NCBI GenBank assembly: GCA_963971425.1
Contig: OZ020521.1
Location: forward strand, 24,382,012 to 24,446,011
Length of the DNA: 64,000 nucleotides
DNA from: Bryoerythrophyllum caledonicum
Lineage: Eukaryota; Streptophyta; Bryopsida; Pottiales; Pottiaceae
Direction of reading: 5' to 3'
Positions 28,079-39,845 of this stretch are shown here, in pieces. The position numbers were made by a program, and so were the translations under genes. The notes below the pieces were generated by a model. That model saw nothing but the letters and a program-made list of their open reading frames with translations, made no database searches and was not told the origin of the DNA. The stretch's first letter is position 1; each line of letters starts with the position of its first letter.

Positions 28079-29250
28079 AGGAATTCCATTGGATTTACAG
28101 GGCCTTTGAGATGGTTGGGGCGTTTCTTCGTGACGGGGCGCCGCTTATAGTTTTCTACCTAGATTCAAAGTTCATCTCCAATGAACTTGTAGCGTGGGGC
28201 GATTGGACAGGCTTTGTCGAGGAGACGAAGTGGTTTGCCATCAACGGGCTGCCACTATTCCGCGATGGCCACCCTAGGCGCACTCAGAAGTGCTTCCTTG
28301 TGAAGTGCTTCGTGAGGAAATTGGATCCTGCGGTTCCATTCTCTTTCTTTGATAGGATGGAGCTGCAACGAGATGGGATTCAGCTGTCTTCAGATGGTCA
28401 CATGACCAATCTCATTACGCATGAGACTCTGACCATGAGGGCGGATAGCGACGTACCATCGCGTGGTGCGCAAGAGAAGTCCACAAACCTTATGGAGGCT
28501 CTTATTGATCTCTGCACTCAAGAGGAGGACATTGTTCTAGATCTCACAGCATCTACTGGTTAGATTTTTTTTCATATTCACCCATTTCTTTTGTTATCCT
28601 CTCACAGTATCATGTGCTGAAATTGTATGCATTTTTTCTTCATGAAGGGGCGTCTATTGAGGCCTGCAAGGCTCTTAAGCGGCACATTTTAGCACTGGAA
28701 GAGGACCAAGAGTTGGTGGAAGACGTTCTCCTTCCTTTGATCCCTGACGCTATTGAGGTCGAGTCAGCTCCGCCAACGGTGGTGGCGGAAGGCTCTCGCA
28801 AGCGCTCCTTGGAGATTGATGACGACAAGCCAGAGGTGAAGACCGTCCCCAAGGGACGTTGTGAGTAAGTCCTAACCATAATTGATTTTAATATTAGAAT
28901 GTGGTTTATAATTTTAGCTTAACACATGCTTAAGTTCTAAACCGCGCGTTAAAATGTGCAGTCGGCCTTCGTCGTTGATGGCATCTTTGTCAAGGGCTCA
29001 TGTTGGAGTGCTTTCTCCCTTGTTGGAGGTGAAGAGACCCACGCATCGATTCCATTTGAATCCCTGGGATGCCGCTGTTGCAGACGCCATGGCAGCACAA
29101 CATTCCCCTCCACGTCTTCAAACAGTAGTCCCACGTAGGTCAAGAACATGTCCTTTCATAGATGGGGAGGCTTGTCGTAGTGGCTCAGAGAACAGTGATA
29201 GTTCTTCGGACGATAGTGACGCAAGTGACCTTTTCGCGGGAGGATCTTGA
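28079..29250 (+). CDS. N4/N6-type DNA methyltransferase-like protein, C-terminal exons
   Basis: Three exons with matching phases: 28079-28558 (ends ACTG/GTTAG), 28648-28864 (ends TGTGA/GTAAGT), 28962-29250 (stop TGA). The join of exons 1 and 2 creates the motif EEDIVLDLTASTGASIEACK, preceded by RGAQEKSTNLMEALIDLC and followed by KALKRHILALEEDQELVED. This order (Q-K-S/P, then VLD-x-x-x-x-TG as SAM-binding loop, then a lone acidic residue pair on the next strand) is the C-terminal half of the N4/N6 DNA methylase family. PLIVFYLDSK upstream could be a strand after the catalytic motif. The catalytic (D/N/S)PP(Y/F/W) motif is not seen and should be in an upstream exon. The C-terminus is Ser/Asp-rich. 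In a transposon-rich setting it could be a cargo gene, a transposon protein or a host gene fragment. Confidence 0.55.
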
Positions 29251-30504
29251 TTTCTCTGCATTGATTTGTTGATTTTTTTTACTATCACAGTACCAGTTGG
29301 TTGTCGGATTAATTTTCCCATCATTCGTCATCTTCATTCATGTCAACATGCCAATTCTTTTCACGTACGTCTAACAAAAAACATCGTATGTGAGTAATGC
29401 GTGATTAGAAGATTTTGTTTTATCTATGATTAAATTTTTGAACACTTATAAATATCCTTTGGAACTTCGTTAAATGTCCTCTGAGTTTACATTCTTCGTA
29501 TCTTAGGCATTGCTATTTTTTAATCAACTCCTGTCGAAGAATTGGAGTATTTCAATTTAGAGTGGTTCGAAGACAACAAGTATCCCCATGGTATCTAATC
29601 ACAGTACCCTAGGTATTACATGGATATCATCAAGGTATTAGAAGGGTATAAACTAGGTATCACTTAAATTCTGCCTGCCACCCTAAACCATATAATTTCG
29701 ACTTTTTCCATTGAATTTCTTAGTCTATTGACTTGTCGAAGTACTAGGAACTCTAAATCCTCACCCATAAGCGTCCCTTCCTATTTCAATTTGAAATGTT
29801 GCAATCAAGCCTTCAATACTCATACTACCATAGGTCCAAGTACATTGTCGTCGTAAATTTCTATTTTTTTTCATATGTCAACACAGTCTAAATAAAACCC
29901 ACGGCCATGGGTGACCCATTCCAAATTCAACATAAAACACTACAATTTTTTAAAAAAAAATTCAGTGCTCAACGCTCGCCGCTCGCTGCTCGCCGCTCAC
30001 AAGATAGCAATCTTGGGTAAAACCCCCACCAATCACTAATTAAATTAGGCATAACTCCACGCAAGGGGAATTCAAGTTAGGTGGAGTAGGTAGATTTAGC
30101 ATCCTTGAATTAGTTAGATAGCTCACTTATTGTTGATCATGCGCACATCATGTGGCATGATGTTAAATTATTAGTAAAGGCATTCTTATGTTAGTGAATG
30201 CGCCCCCTTGTGTTGCAAGGGTGGCTAGTTATGTATTAGCTTTTTAGTAACTATTTGATTAGTGTGACTATTAATGTACCCACCCAAAAATGGCAGCTGT
30301 GAACGACTAAGGGAACGACCTTGGGAACGAAGAAGGAAGAAAGGGCCTTGGGGTAACCCCCTAACTGGACGCTCATTCGAGGGGGTGGTAGGAGCTAGGA
30401 AACCGAGAGGAGGTGTGTGGAAAGAGAGAGAAGAGGTAGGGTCCCAAATTTCCCCCTCGTGTGGGCTGGATTTTGAGTCAATCGTTACCAAATTTAGAGG
30501 GTAG
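29251..30504. other. Non-coding spacer
   Basis: No gene seen. There is a short CGCTCG-rich stretch near 29970-30000 and a purine-rich block at 30300-30450. Confidence 0.5.
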
Positions 30505-31143
30505 TTAGATCAGAGCGTTGGCTTTCCAACAAGATCAAGACCGTGTGATTTGGAGTTGTGACGACGAAGATACAGGGTGCGGAGCGAAGACGACCAGCTG
30601 GAGGATTGGTGGCGGATCTCACACGGCCTCGGTTTTTCCCTCGTCAATCGTGGAGTTTTGGTCCTACAAAGCTGAATTCTTGGTAGTAGTTAGATCAAAG
30701 CGTTGGCTTTTTAACAAGTTTAAAATTGCGCAAATTGAAGCTGTGACAACGAAGATACGGGCTGCGGAGCGAGGACAAGCTACTGGAGGATCGGCGGCGG
30801 ATCTCATACGGCCTCGGTTTTTCCCCCGTCAATCGCAGAGTTTTGTCCGATCAGGCCGAGATTTGTGAAGCAGTTAGATCAGAGCGTTGGCTTTCTAACG
30901 AGCTCAAGAATAAGTGATTTGGAGTTGTGACGATGAAGATACGGGCTGCGGGGCGAAGACGATTAGCTGAAGGATCGGCGGCGGATCTCACACGGCCTCA
31001 GATTTCCCCTTGTCAGTCGCGGAGTTTTGGTCCAGTCAAGCTAAGATTTTAGAAGTAGTTAGACCAAAGCGTTGGCTTTCTAACAAGCTTAAGAGCGTGC
31101 AAATCGAAGTTGTGATGACAAAGATACAGGCTGTGAAGTAAAG
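30505..31143 (+). repeat. 185-bp tandem repeat, 3.4 units
   Basis: Units start at 30505, 30690, 30874 and 31059 with TTAGATCAGAGCGTTGGCTT and share GGCGGATCTCACACGGCCTC. The last unit stops after about 85 bp. No conserved reading frame. Confidence 0.85.
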
Positions 31144-31449
31144 AGCACCAGGGAGAGAAGTCGAGCACGATCACGAAGTCACCATCAAAGGGCAGAGGGT
31201 GAATTAAGCGGGATCAGGGAGCTTCTTTCCTCTCTCAAACTTATTCACTACCATTTGGTGCATGTAATAGGAAGGAACCCTAAGTTTACTATCTACAACG
31301 ATCGCGCGGAAGCGCTGCCCAAAGTACAAGAGAATTAGGGTTTCAAATCTAAGTCGGTTTAAGTCAATACAAGGAGTTAAATTCAACTGATAAGTATGCG
31401 TGCCGTATGCATGAGTGAGACCCTTGGTTGTGAATGTGTATGATGTATG
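31144..31449. other. Non-coding spacer before gag-like element C
   Basis: No gene seen. It ends at TGTATGTCTGGGACTCC, where the element family begins. Confidence 0.4.
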
Positions 31450-34360
31450 TCTGGGACTCCGTTTCCACATGGTGCCGGAAGTTTACTTAAAAATCCGGCT
31501 AAAACAAAAAAACTAATTAAGTAGTTATGATAGTTCCCGCTAGGATACATCTTATAGTCGTCAGGTAAAAATAACGGCGGATGGACCAAATTTCAAACCC
31601 TAATTAAGCCAAAAACTGGTAAAATCAAAGCCGGAGCAGTTACCGGAATTCCGGGGCAGTCAGTTATCCGGGATCGTCAGCCAGAACCGTCGCCATCAAC
31701 TGTCATCATGACTCCGTACTAACGGCTGAACTACTTAAGGATGGGGTTCGGGGAGAAAACTCTTTCTTCTCCATTTCTTCTTCGGGTGCAGGGTTTCACA
31801 TTAAGGCTTTCTTCTCTCTCTCTCAGCTTCTCGCTCACGGTTTTCTAACCTCTGGCCGTTAGGGTTTGAAGCTTAAACGGTTGAAACGGACGTGTGTCCG
31901 TTAGGGAGTGCTTTTGTGAGGACGGTGTGTGCAGGGACTACCTTGAGAGTCTGTGAGGATTTAGAGAGCTCTCATGAAGTCTGTGCCGATGGCTAAGAAG
32001 AAGAGGACGGATAGAGATCGGCGCGGCAGGAGAGACGAAGAGCCGACCGTGGGGCTTCCACCTTTGACCCGAGTCCTTCCGGACATCCCCGAGGACCTAG
32101 ACGAATTCAACCTCCTGAAGTCGAGCCTGAAGACTATGCGTTGCGAGGGTTTGCTCGAAGTCCCCTGGGGCATGCGAGAGGAGGTCTACGTCTAGGAGAT
32201 CATCGGCACCCCGGACGAGAAGTACAAGGGGTTGCTTAGAGCCCATCCGGAAAACTGGGGAGTTCCGGAATGATCCCAGGCGTACGACTTCCGTGGCGGA
32301 CGCACCAAAGTGGTGGAACGACGGGACGAATTCCTGGTGGACGAATTCGCGAGCCCGGCGGACCCGAAAGACGGCTACAACATGCAGGACCTTCGGCATC
32401 TGGACGCCTAGCTCGTGCTAGGGTTTTTAAACCCTGTCTTCCATCCGGAAAAGCCGAAGCGGGTGGTGGCGAGTGGGCCTGCACCTTCCTCGGGGCGCTC
32501 CGAAAGAAAATAGTCGTGGATTGGGGAACGCTCATGACGGACATGATCAACTCTCTTGTAGCCAACCTCCAGAGGGTGAAGAAGATGGCAACACCCTTGG
32601 CTTCCTATGTGGTGCACCTCTATGCGCACCACCAGCAATTCACTGCGGCGGAAGTCTGGAAGTACGACATCTTCCTCAACTTCCAGAAGTACGGATGGGA
32701 TGAGTCTGAAGAGGAAGAATCCGGAGAAGAGGAGCTAGCTCCGGAAGCAGCCACCACCAGCACTCCGGAAGGCCGGAAGGCCTCAAAGAGACCTTGGGGG
32801 AAGGAACCCGAGACGAAGAGTCGGGGCGTCCATAGTTCATCTGCATCGTCCGGAGAAGACGAGTCTGGACCCTCAGAGGAGACCAGCCGGAAGAAGAGGG
32901 AGGTGGACCGGGACGACTGCAAGGATCAGCTCAAGCTGATGAATGAGCTCACCGGCGACATTGGCTGGAGGGTTGGGCTCCTTAAGGAAACCAACTACAT
33001 CATCACCTCCAACGTGGAGCAGATCTTTCGGAGCCTGGGCGTGGAACGACTGGAGGACGCCATTGACAAGGTGGAGGAACTTTGGAGCCGGGAGGTGGGC
33101 ACCAAGGCGTTGCACACCCAGATTGCGTCCCTGTTCAAGGCTTGTAATGAAATGGAGAAGAAGATGAAGCGATACCTCGAAGAGGCAGCGCTGGCAGTGA
33201 CGGCCCGGAAATTGGCGGAAGAGAAGGCCAACGCTTCCGCAGCAGCCTCACCGGAACTCGTTGGAACTCTGGAAGGCCACTCCGGATCTCCTGTCGCCAC
33301 CCACTATGCGGCTTCCAGATCCTCCGGCAGAAGGCGGCCTCCCAGCTGCACCAAGGTCCGTGTCACGAAGGTTGGCGCCCAGACCCAGGAGTCCGTACGG
33401 AAACTAGAGGGACTTGGTCCTCGAGACCGGGTCAGCTTTCGCTACGGGTGCCCCAGCACCTCTGCTTCCAGAAGGTTCTCCGGCATAGCCCCCTCCACCG
33501 CCGGACGCCAGTACTCCGGTGGTGGCTGTTCCTCCACCAGCCGGCCCATCAACCAGGAAGACCAACCTTTCACCGGCGACTTCAAAGAAGGCAAAAGGTA
33601 AGGCGTCCGTTCCGGTGGAAATCTCCCCTTCCCGTCGGAGTGGGAGAAATCGGGGCCCAGGAGCTCCCACTTAGGATAAGTTAGATTTTATGTTATTTTT
33701 CTTCTTTTCTCCGGGTTAGAGTCCGGATCAGCAGCGACTAACGATGGGGCCCCAAGTGCACCCGGCTGCTGCCGGAATCAATAGCCAGTTTTGAAGTTAG
33801 AGTAGGAATTCCGGAGGCCGGAACTATTCCGAGATTTTAGGATCTGAGATCCAATTTGGGACTTTTCCGGATTCCTCGGATCTATTAGATAAGATCTAGC
33901 GGATTTTCTATAGGCATAGATTGAAGGAAATCTGAATTTAGAGAATTCAGAGAGTACTTAATAGCGAGGTTTTGGGAAAAACCTTTATCTTGATCTTCTC
34001 ACTCGGAAATATACGTTATCATTTGCACTAGAGTTGCTACCTTGAATTGTTGTGTGGCGTATAGAACCTGTGAGTGACGGATCCATTCTTGAGGGTAGGG
34101 TTGTGTGAGTAATTTTTCCGGAATAGGGTAAGTCCACTGTTTTGCTGGAGGGGGAAGCTATCAAGGTCGGTATCAGGAGATCGCCTGGGAGAGCTAGAGA
34201 GAACTATTGCAGAGGTGTTCCTGGTAATCTCTAGTTCACGGAAGTAACCGTGCTAAACTGGATTCCGGTCACGGCCGGAGTTCTCCCCTTAGATAGGAAA
34301 AAACCTGATACCCATATCTAGACGGAATAACCGTAGTGAATAGTGAGTCTCTGTACCGCG
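31450..34360 (+). mobile_element. Gag-like pol-less element, copy C, 3' truncated
   Basis: It starts TCTGGGACTCCGTTTCCACATGGTGCCGGAAG, matching the 5' ends of copies A (57852) and D (37570). The promoter/leader is about 520 bp, then a broken gag-like gene (31974-33674), then a 3' region like that of copy A. It stops at CTGTACC, where copy D begins in the opposite orientation. Its 3' region lacks one of two GCAGAGGTGTTCCTGGTA repeats present in copy A. Confidence 0.75.
31974..33674 (+). pseudogene. Gag-like gene, copy C
   Basis: Begins MKSVPMAKKKRTDRDRRGRR. Breaks: TAG after EEVYV (32193-32195), TGA in place of Trp in VPEW, a TAG at LDA, a frame change near 32468, and a deletion of roughly 300 bases near 33260 that joins the coiled-coil part (KANASAA) to the SPPNMRLPDPP part in another frame. 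Conserved blocks remain readable, including DWGTLMTDMINSLVANLQRV and MEKKMKRYLEEAALAVTARK, and the end GAPT with TAG at 33672-33674. Confidence 0.75.
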
Positions 34361-37300
34361 AACTAGAGATTACCAGGAACACCTCTGTAGTTCATCTCTT
34401 CCCCTCCTGGCTACTTCCGGACCCTGGAGACAACCAAGAACACCTCTCCAATAGCTCTCTCCAGCTCTCCCGGGCGATCTCCTAACATCGACCTTGATGG
34501 CTTCCTCCTCCGGTAAAGCAGTGAGTTTCACTAATCTGGAAGATATATTGACGCAACCCTACCCACAAGAATGGATCCGACACCCACGAAGGTCCACACA
34601 CCACCCACAAGTACGAGATAGCAAGATTGGTACAAAAGGTAATGTGTATTACTAAGTGAGAAGACAAGATAAAAGGTTTTTTTCAAAACCTCACTACTAA
34701 GTACTCTCTAAGTTCTGCCTAAAATTAGCCTTCCTCCAAGCCATCTACAGGAGGTCCGTTCAGATCTTATCTAAAAGATCCAAGAAATCCAGACCAGTTC
34801 CATATCGGATCTCAGATCCACAAATCACGGAACAGTTCCGTCTTCGGAATTCCTACTCTAACTACAAAACAGGCTATGGATTCCGGTAGCAGTCGGGTGC
34901 ACTTGGGGCCCCTTTGTTAGTCGTTGTTGGTCCGGACTCTGACCCTGAGAAAAGAGGAAAAAAAATTTCAAAGCCTAACTAATCCTAAGTTGGAGCCCCT
35001 GAGCCCCGATTTCTCCCACTCCGGCGGGCGGGAGAGATCTCAACTGGAACGCGCGCCTTGCCCTTCGCCTTCTTTGATGTTGCCGGGGAAAGGTTGGCCT
35101 TCCGGGTCGATGGTTCAGCTGATGGAGGAACAACCACCACCGGAGTCCTGGTGTCCGGCGGCGGAGGGGGCTGTGCCGGAGAACCTTCCGGAACCGGAGG
35201 TGCTGGTGCACCCGCAGCGGAAGCTGACCCGGTCTCCTGGACCAAGTCCCTATAGCTTCCGGACGGACTCCTCGGTTCGAACGCCAATCTCCGGGACACG
35301 GACTTTGGTGCAGCTGGGAGGCCGCCTTTCGCCGGAGGATCTGACAGCCGCATATTAGGTGGCGACAGGATATCTAGAAGAGTCATCAGGATCTCACTCA
35401 TACTCAGGTTCGAAAGTACGATATTCTCCGTCGGCATCTGTGGCGGAGTGTTCAGGGACTCCGGATTCGCCAAGGTTCATGGAGTTGGAGTGGTCTTGGT
35501 CGGTGGTTCCGGAGGGGCTGCGGTTCGTGTTGTGGTCGGGGTGCCTTCCGGACCAGGTGCCGGTGGTTCTTCTGGATACTCCACGACGATGCTGTCGACC
35601 AGCAGCTTCATCTATTCCCAAGTTCGTCCCATCTTATCTGCCTGATCGAGGACGAATCGGATGATGTTGGCCCGGGTGATCTTTTCCTTCTTTTCCACCA
35701 ATTCGGTGATGATCCGGCTCCGGTTGACCACGTCAACCGGAATATCCAGGGCTGCCCGGACCTCTAGTAAGGCTGTTGCGGAAGCGTTGGCCTTCTCCTC
35801 GGCCAGATTCCGGGCCGTCTCTGCCAGGGCAGAGTCCGCGAGGTACCGCTTCATCTTCTTCTCCATGTCATTACTAGCTTTGTACATGGTAGAGATTTGA
35901 GTATGCAGTGCCTTCGAGTCCGTCTCCCGGTTCCGGAGTTCCTCCACCCTATTGATGGCGTCCTCCAGCCATTCGACGCCCAGGCTCCGGAAGATTTGCC
36001 CCACGCTGATGGTGATGATGTAGTTGGTCTCCTTAAGGAGCCCAACCCTCCAGCCAATGTCGCGGGTGAGCTCATCCATCAGCTTGAGCTGATCCTTGGA
36101 GTCGTCCCGGTCTACCTTCATCTTCTTCCGGCTGGTCCTTTCTGAGGGTCCGGACTCGTCTTCTCCGGACGATGCGGAGGAGCTACGGATGCCCGGACTC
36201 TCCGTCTCAAGTTCCTTCCCCCGAGGTCTCTTCGAGACCTTCTCGCCTTTCGGAGTGTTGGTGGTGGCTGCTTTCGGAGCTGGCTCCTCCTCTCCGGATT
36301 CTTCCTCTTCAGACTCGTCCCCTCCATACTTCTAGAAGTTGAGGACTATGTCGTACTTCCGGACTTCCGCCGGAGTGAGCTGCTGGTGGTGCGCATAGAG
36401 GTGCACCACATAGGATGCCAAGGGTGTTGCCGTCTTCTTTATCCTCTGGAGGTTGGCTACAAGACGGTTGATCATGTCCGTCATAAGCGTTCCCCAATCC
36501 ACGACTATCTTCTCCCGGAGTGCCCCAAGGAAGGTGCAGGCCCACTTTGCCACCACCCACTTCGACTTTTCCGGATGGAAGATAGGGTTTAAAAACCCTA
36601 GCACGGGCTGGGCGTCCAGGTGCTTAAGGTCCTGCAGGATGTAGCCGTCCTTCTGGTCCGCCGGTCCGGCAAACTCGTCTCTCAGGAACTCGTCCCGCCA
36701 TTCTACTACCTTGGTATGGCCGCCACGGAAGTCCTACGCCTGGGACCACTCCGGAACTCCCCAATTTTTCTGGATAAGCCATCATCAGTCCCTTGTACTT
36801 CTTGTCCGGGGTGCCTATGAGTTCCCGTATGTAGACCTCCTCCCGCATGCCCCATGGGACTTCGAGCAAACCTTCGCAGCCTATCGTCTTCAGCCTTGAC
36901 TTCAGCAGGTTAAACTCTTCCAGGTCTTCTGGAATGTCCGGGAGGACGCGGGCCAAGGGAGGGAGCGCAACAGCCGGTTCATCGTCTCTCCGGCCGCGCC
37001 CATCCCTATTCGTCCGCTTCTTCTTGGCGATCGGCACAGACTTCATGGAATTCTTATCACCTCACAGTCTCTCAAGGTAGTCCCTGCACGCACCGTCCTC
37101 ACAAAAGCTCTCCCTAACGGACGCACGTCCGTTCTAACCGTCAAAGCTTTGAACCCTATCGGCTAGTAGTTAAAAAATTGTAAGAGAGAAAGAGAGAGAG
37201 AGAAGGAGAAAGCCCTAATGCGGAACCCAAACACGCGAGCAAGAAATGGAGAAGAAAGAGTTTTCCCCCCCAAACCCCATCCTTAAGTAGTTCGGCCGTT

Positions 37301-37570
37301 AGTACAGAGTCATGATGACAGTTGATGGCGACGGTTTTGGCTGACGGTTCCGGATAACTAATTGCCCCGGAATTCTAGTAACTGCTCCGGCTCTGATTTC
37401 AACAGCTTTTGGCTTAATTAGGGTTTGCAGTCCGGTCCATCCGCCCTTATTCTTACCTGAAGACTATAGGCTGTATCCCAACGCGGACTATCATAAGTAT
37501 TTAACTAATTTTTTGTTTCAGCCGGATTTTATGGTTAACTTCCGGCATCATGTGGGAACGAAGTCCCACA
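34361..37570 (-). mobile_element. Gag-like pol-less element, copy D, 3' truncated
   Basis: On the minus strand it starts TGTGGGACTTCGTTCCCACA (37570 to 37551), then TGATGCCGGAAGTTAACC, a promoter/leader, the gag-like gene (37046 to 34985) and a 3' region that ends at CTAGTTCG against copy C. The two copies form a tail-to-tail inverted pair of about 3 kb per arm. Confidence 0.75.
34985..37046 (-). pseudogene. Gag-like gene, copy D
   Basis: Begins MKSVPIAKKKRTNRDGRGRR. A one-base insertion near PEK/LG shifts the frame; the old frame has TAG at the Tyr of the QAYDF block; further TAGs follow VLNF and GRTWE. The rest is well preserved: MLGFLNPIFHPEK, DWGTLMTDMINRLVANLQR, the coiled coil with MEKKMKRYLADSALAETARN, the Pro-rich region and the basic end (KKAKGKARVPVEISPARRSG). 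Confidence 0.75.
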
Positions 37571-39845
37571 CTGGTTTAATTCCGGTGGAAGCTATGTGGT
37601 CGAATACCTAATTCTGGTAAAAACTCACCAACGCTTCCGCATTGTTTAAAGAATCCTGAAATTCACAACACAATTCAACGCCGGTTTCTATGACATGCAA
37701 GTGAATGTTCACGTGGAACTCAACGACCAGGAAGCCTTCCCTGAATATGTCGGCACTTCTGCCGACCTGCACGCTTGCTTCGCCCGTCGACCTCCTCAGC
37801 CAACAACCAGACTCCTCGCCACTTGCTCCAGCAGCCATCGCAGCTCACTCCGAACCCAACACCGGTGCACGGCTCACGTCCACAGACACACAGCAGCAGT
37901 AGCTCGCCAGGACTTGCAGCTCGCGGAGATTTGCAGCGGAGAGAGAGGCAGAGTAACTTCGACATTGCAACCGCTCACGAGTACGTGACGCCGCACCTTC
38001 CGTTCGCCGCCACCAACACCGACGCACTCTCGTCAACTCCGCACCGCATACAGATTGCTTCTCCAACCCGAATTGAGCCCAATCGGATCGTCCACGGTGA
38101 TCGCCCACGACCTCGTTACACACGCACGTCCCCTACTCGCGCGCAGGCAGGCGCTCGCCTACGCACTCACACAATCTGCTTACACACAGACACTCTCGCT
38201 CCCCACACAGACACACCAGCTTCCGCGAACACACAAACAAAAAAATAAAAATAAGTAAAAATAAAACCTCCGACGCCCCTCTCGCCCTTAAGACAGCGCC
38301 CACCAATCGCCGGCGCTCCTCCACCAGAACCTCAATCGCGCCACCACGAGCTTCTGCCGGCACCCCCTACTACAGAGCAAAACCCCGGCTTCCGCCAGAA
38401 CTCTGCCCTCGTACATACACACACTGGCCGCGTCCACAGACGCGCGCTCCCTCCTTTGCCGAGACAGGGTCGACGCCTTCGCGCACCATGACGACCCTGA
38501 ACGCCAACTCCCACCTCAGACACTCTCGGCACAACTCGTGCACTCTCACGATCCTCCAGCTCACGACCGCTTCCGTCTCGCCACAACTGACACCAACCCA
38601 GTTACGAACACCCCTCGTCGCGCAAAACTCAAGGAACACCTCAGCCGCCTACACAACCGATCGCCGCATCCAACCGGCACCAGCTCTTACCAACGGTCCT
38701 TCCTCCCTGAGTCCAGCTCTCACAGCCTGCCTCGTAGCCAGGCACTCACGGCTCTTCCCCGGGGCTATTCCCCGCTCAACGCCGTTCACGCCCCTTCCAC
38801 AAACAGGCAACGGCACTGTCTCCACCCACACAATCCTCCTAGCACGCGCACCACACCCGATTCCCTCCGATTGCACCAGCCTCCTCCCCCCAAAAAAATA
38901 GCTCTCTCCAAAAACAAAGTCTCCTTGCTCAGTCTCGCCAGAGATTCGGCCTGACCATTTTTTTCTTTTTTCTTTTTTCTTTTCCCCTACAAGACTGGCT
39001 CTTTCTTTTCCTGAGGCAGCCCACGACCTCTCACAGTAGTGCAAGATTGATTGCTTACAGCCGTTTTTGAATTTTTTTAGTTTATCACGAGCATTCAACT
39101 CGCCGCTTTGCACCTGACATGCCGCCCTAACATTAAATTCATGGTGGCTAGATTTGTCATGTGGCATGAGTATGGAGAAGTACCTCCAACTACTTTTTTC
39201 TTTTTTCTTTTTCTTTTGAATACTAGTTACACTAGATCTAGTACTATCTACTGATGATTTGCAATTTATTTATTAATTCAAAAACTAACCACACAGTTGG
39301 ATTCCTAGCACCCTAACTAGTCTACCTAAATTTTCTTAGCATTTTTGAAGTTTCCTAAGTATTTTTCCCAAACGGTCAACCTGTCAATCAACTAGTCAAA
39401 CCCTAGAATCAAATAACAACTCAACTCGGAAAATTCAAGAATTTTTACCACTACTTCTACCTGCTAGGAGAAAGTCTTTCAAAAAAATTCCATATTTTTT
39501 TGGCCCATTTCTCAAATTTTAGTCATTTTCCAAGGACTTTTCTTTTCATTTTTTAAAATCTTTTTCCTTCATTTCCATTCCACTTCCACTACGCTTTCCC
39601 GCATATTAGTAGGGAGGAGGAAGAATAGGAAATTTAGTGTCACATCATGACGCTAGGCCCATTTGTTAGGAATTTGACTCTAATAAATGGGTTGTCCACC
39701 AATTTAACTAAAATTCGGTTAATTCTATCTAAAAAACTAGGAAAATGAAGAAAAACAATGAGGGGCCCATTTTGGCCACTTACAGGTAGAACATTACTAT
39801 CAATGGAAGTTGGCCTGCGTCTTCACTGACGATCGATCCCGATAA
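37571..39845. other. Non-coding, CA/CT-rich then AT-rich spacer
   Basis: 37750-38940 is C-rich with many CACA and CTC runs; several overlapping long frames exist on both strands, none with family features. It is followed by CTTTTTTCTTTT tracts (38960-38990 and about 39195-39220) and plain AT-rich DNA. Nothing further is supported. Confidence 0.45.

Noticed and set aside
28079-29250. Class I rRNA/tRNA methylase or other Rossmann enzyme instead of a DNA methylase
   Set aside because: The Q-K-S-x-x-L-M-x-x-L-I block directly before the SAM loop is specific in order to the N4/N6 DNA methylases; still unproven without a profile search.
37695-38954. Cluster of overlapping ORFs of 80-170 codons on both strands
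   Set aside because: The region is C-rich and poor in stop codons in many frames; products are Thr/Pro/His/Arg-rich with no family blocks or supporting splice or promoter signals.
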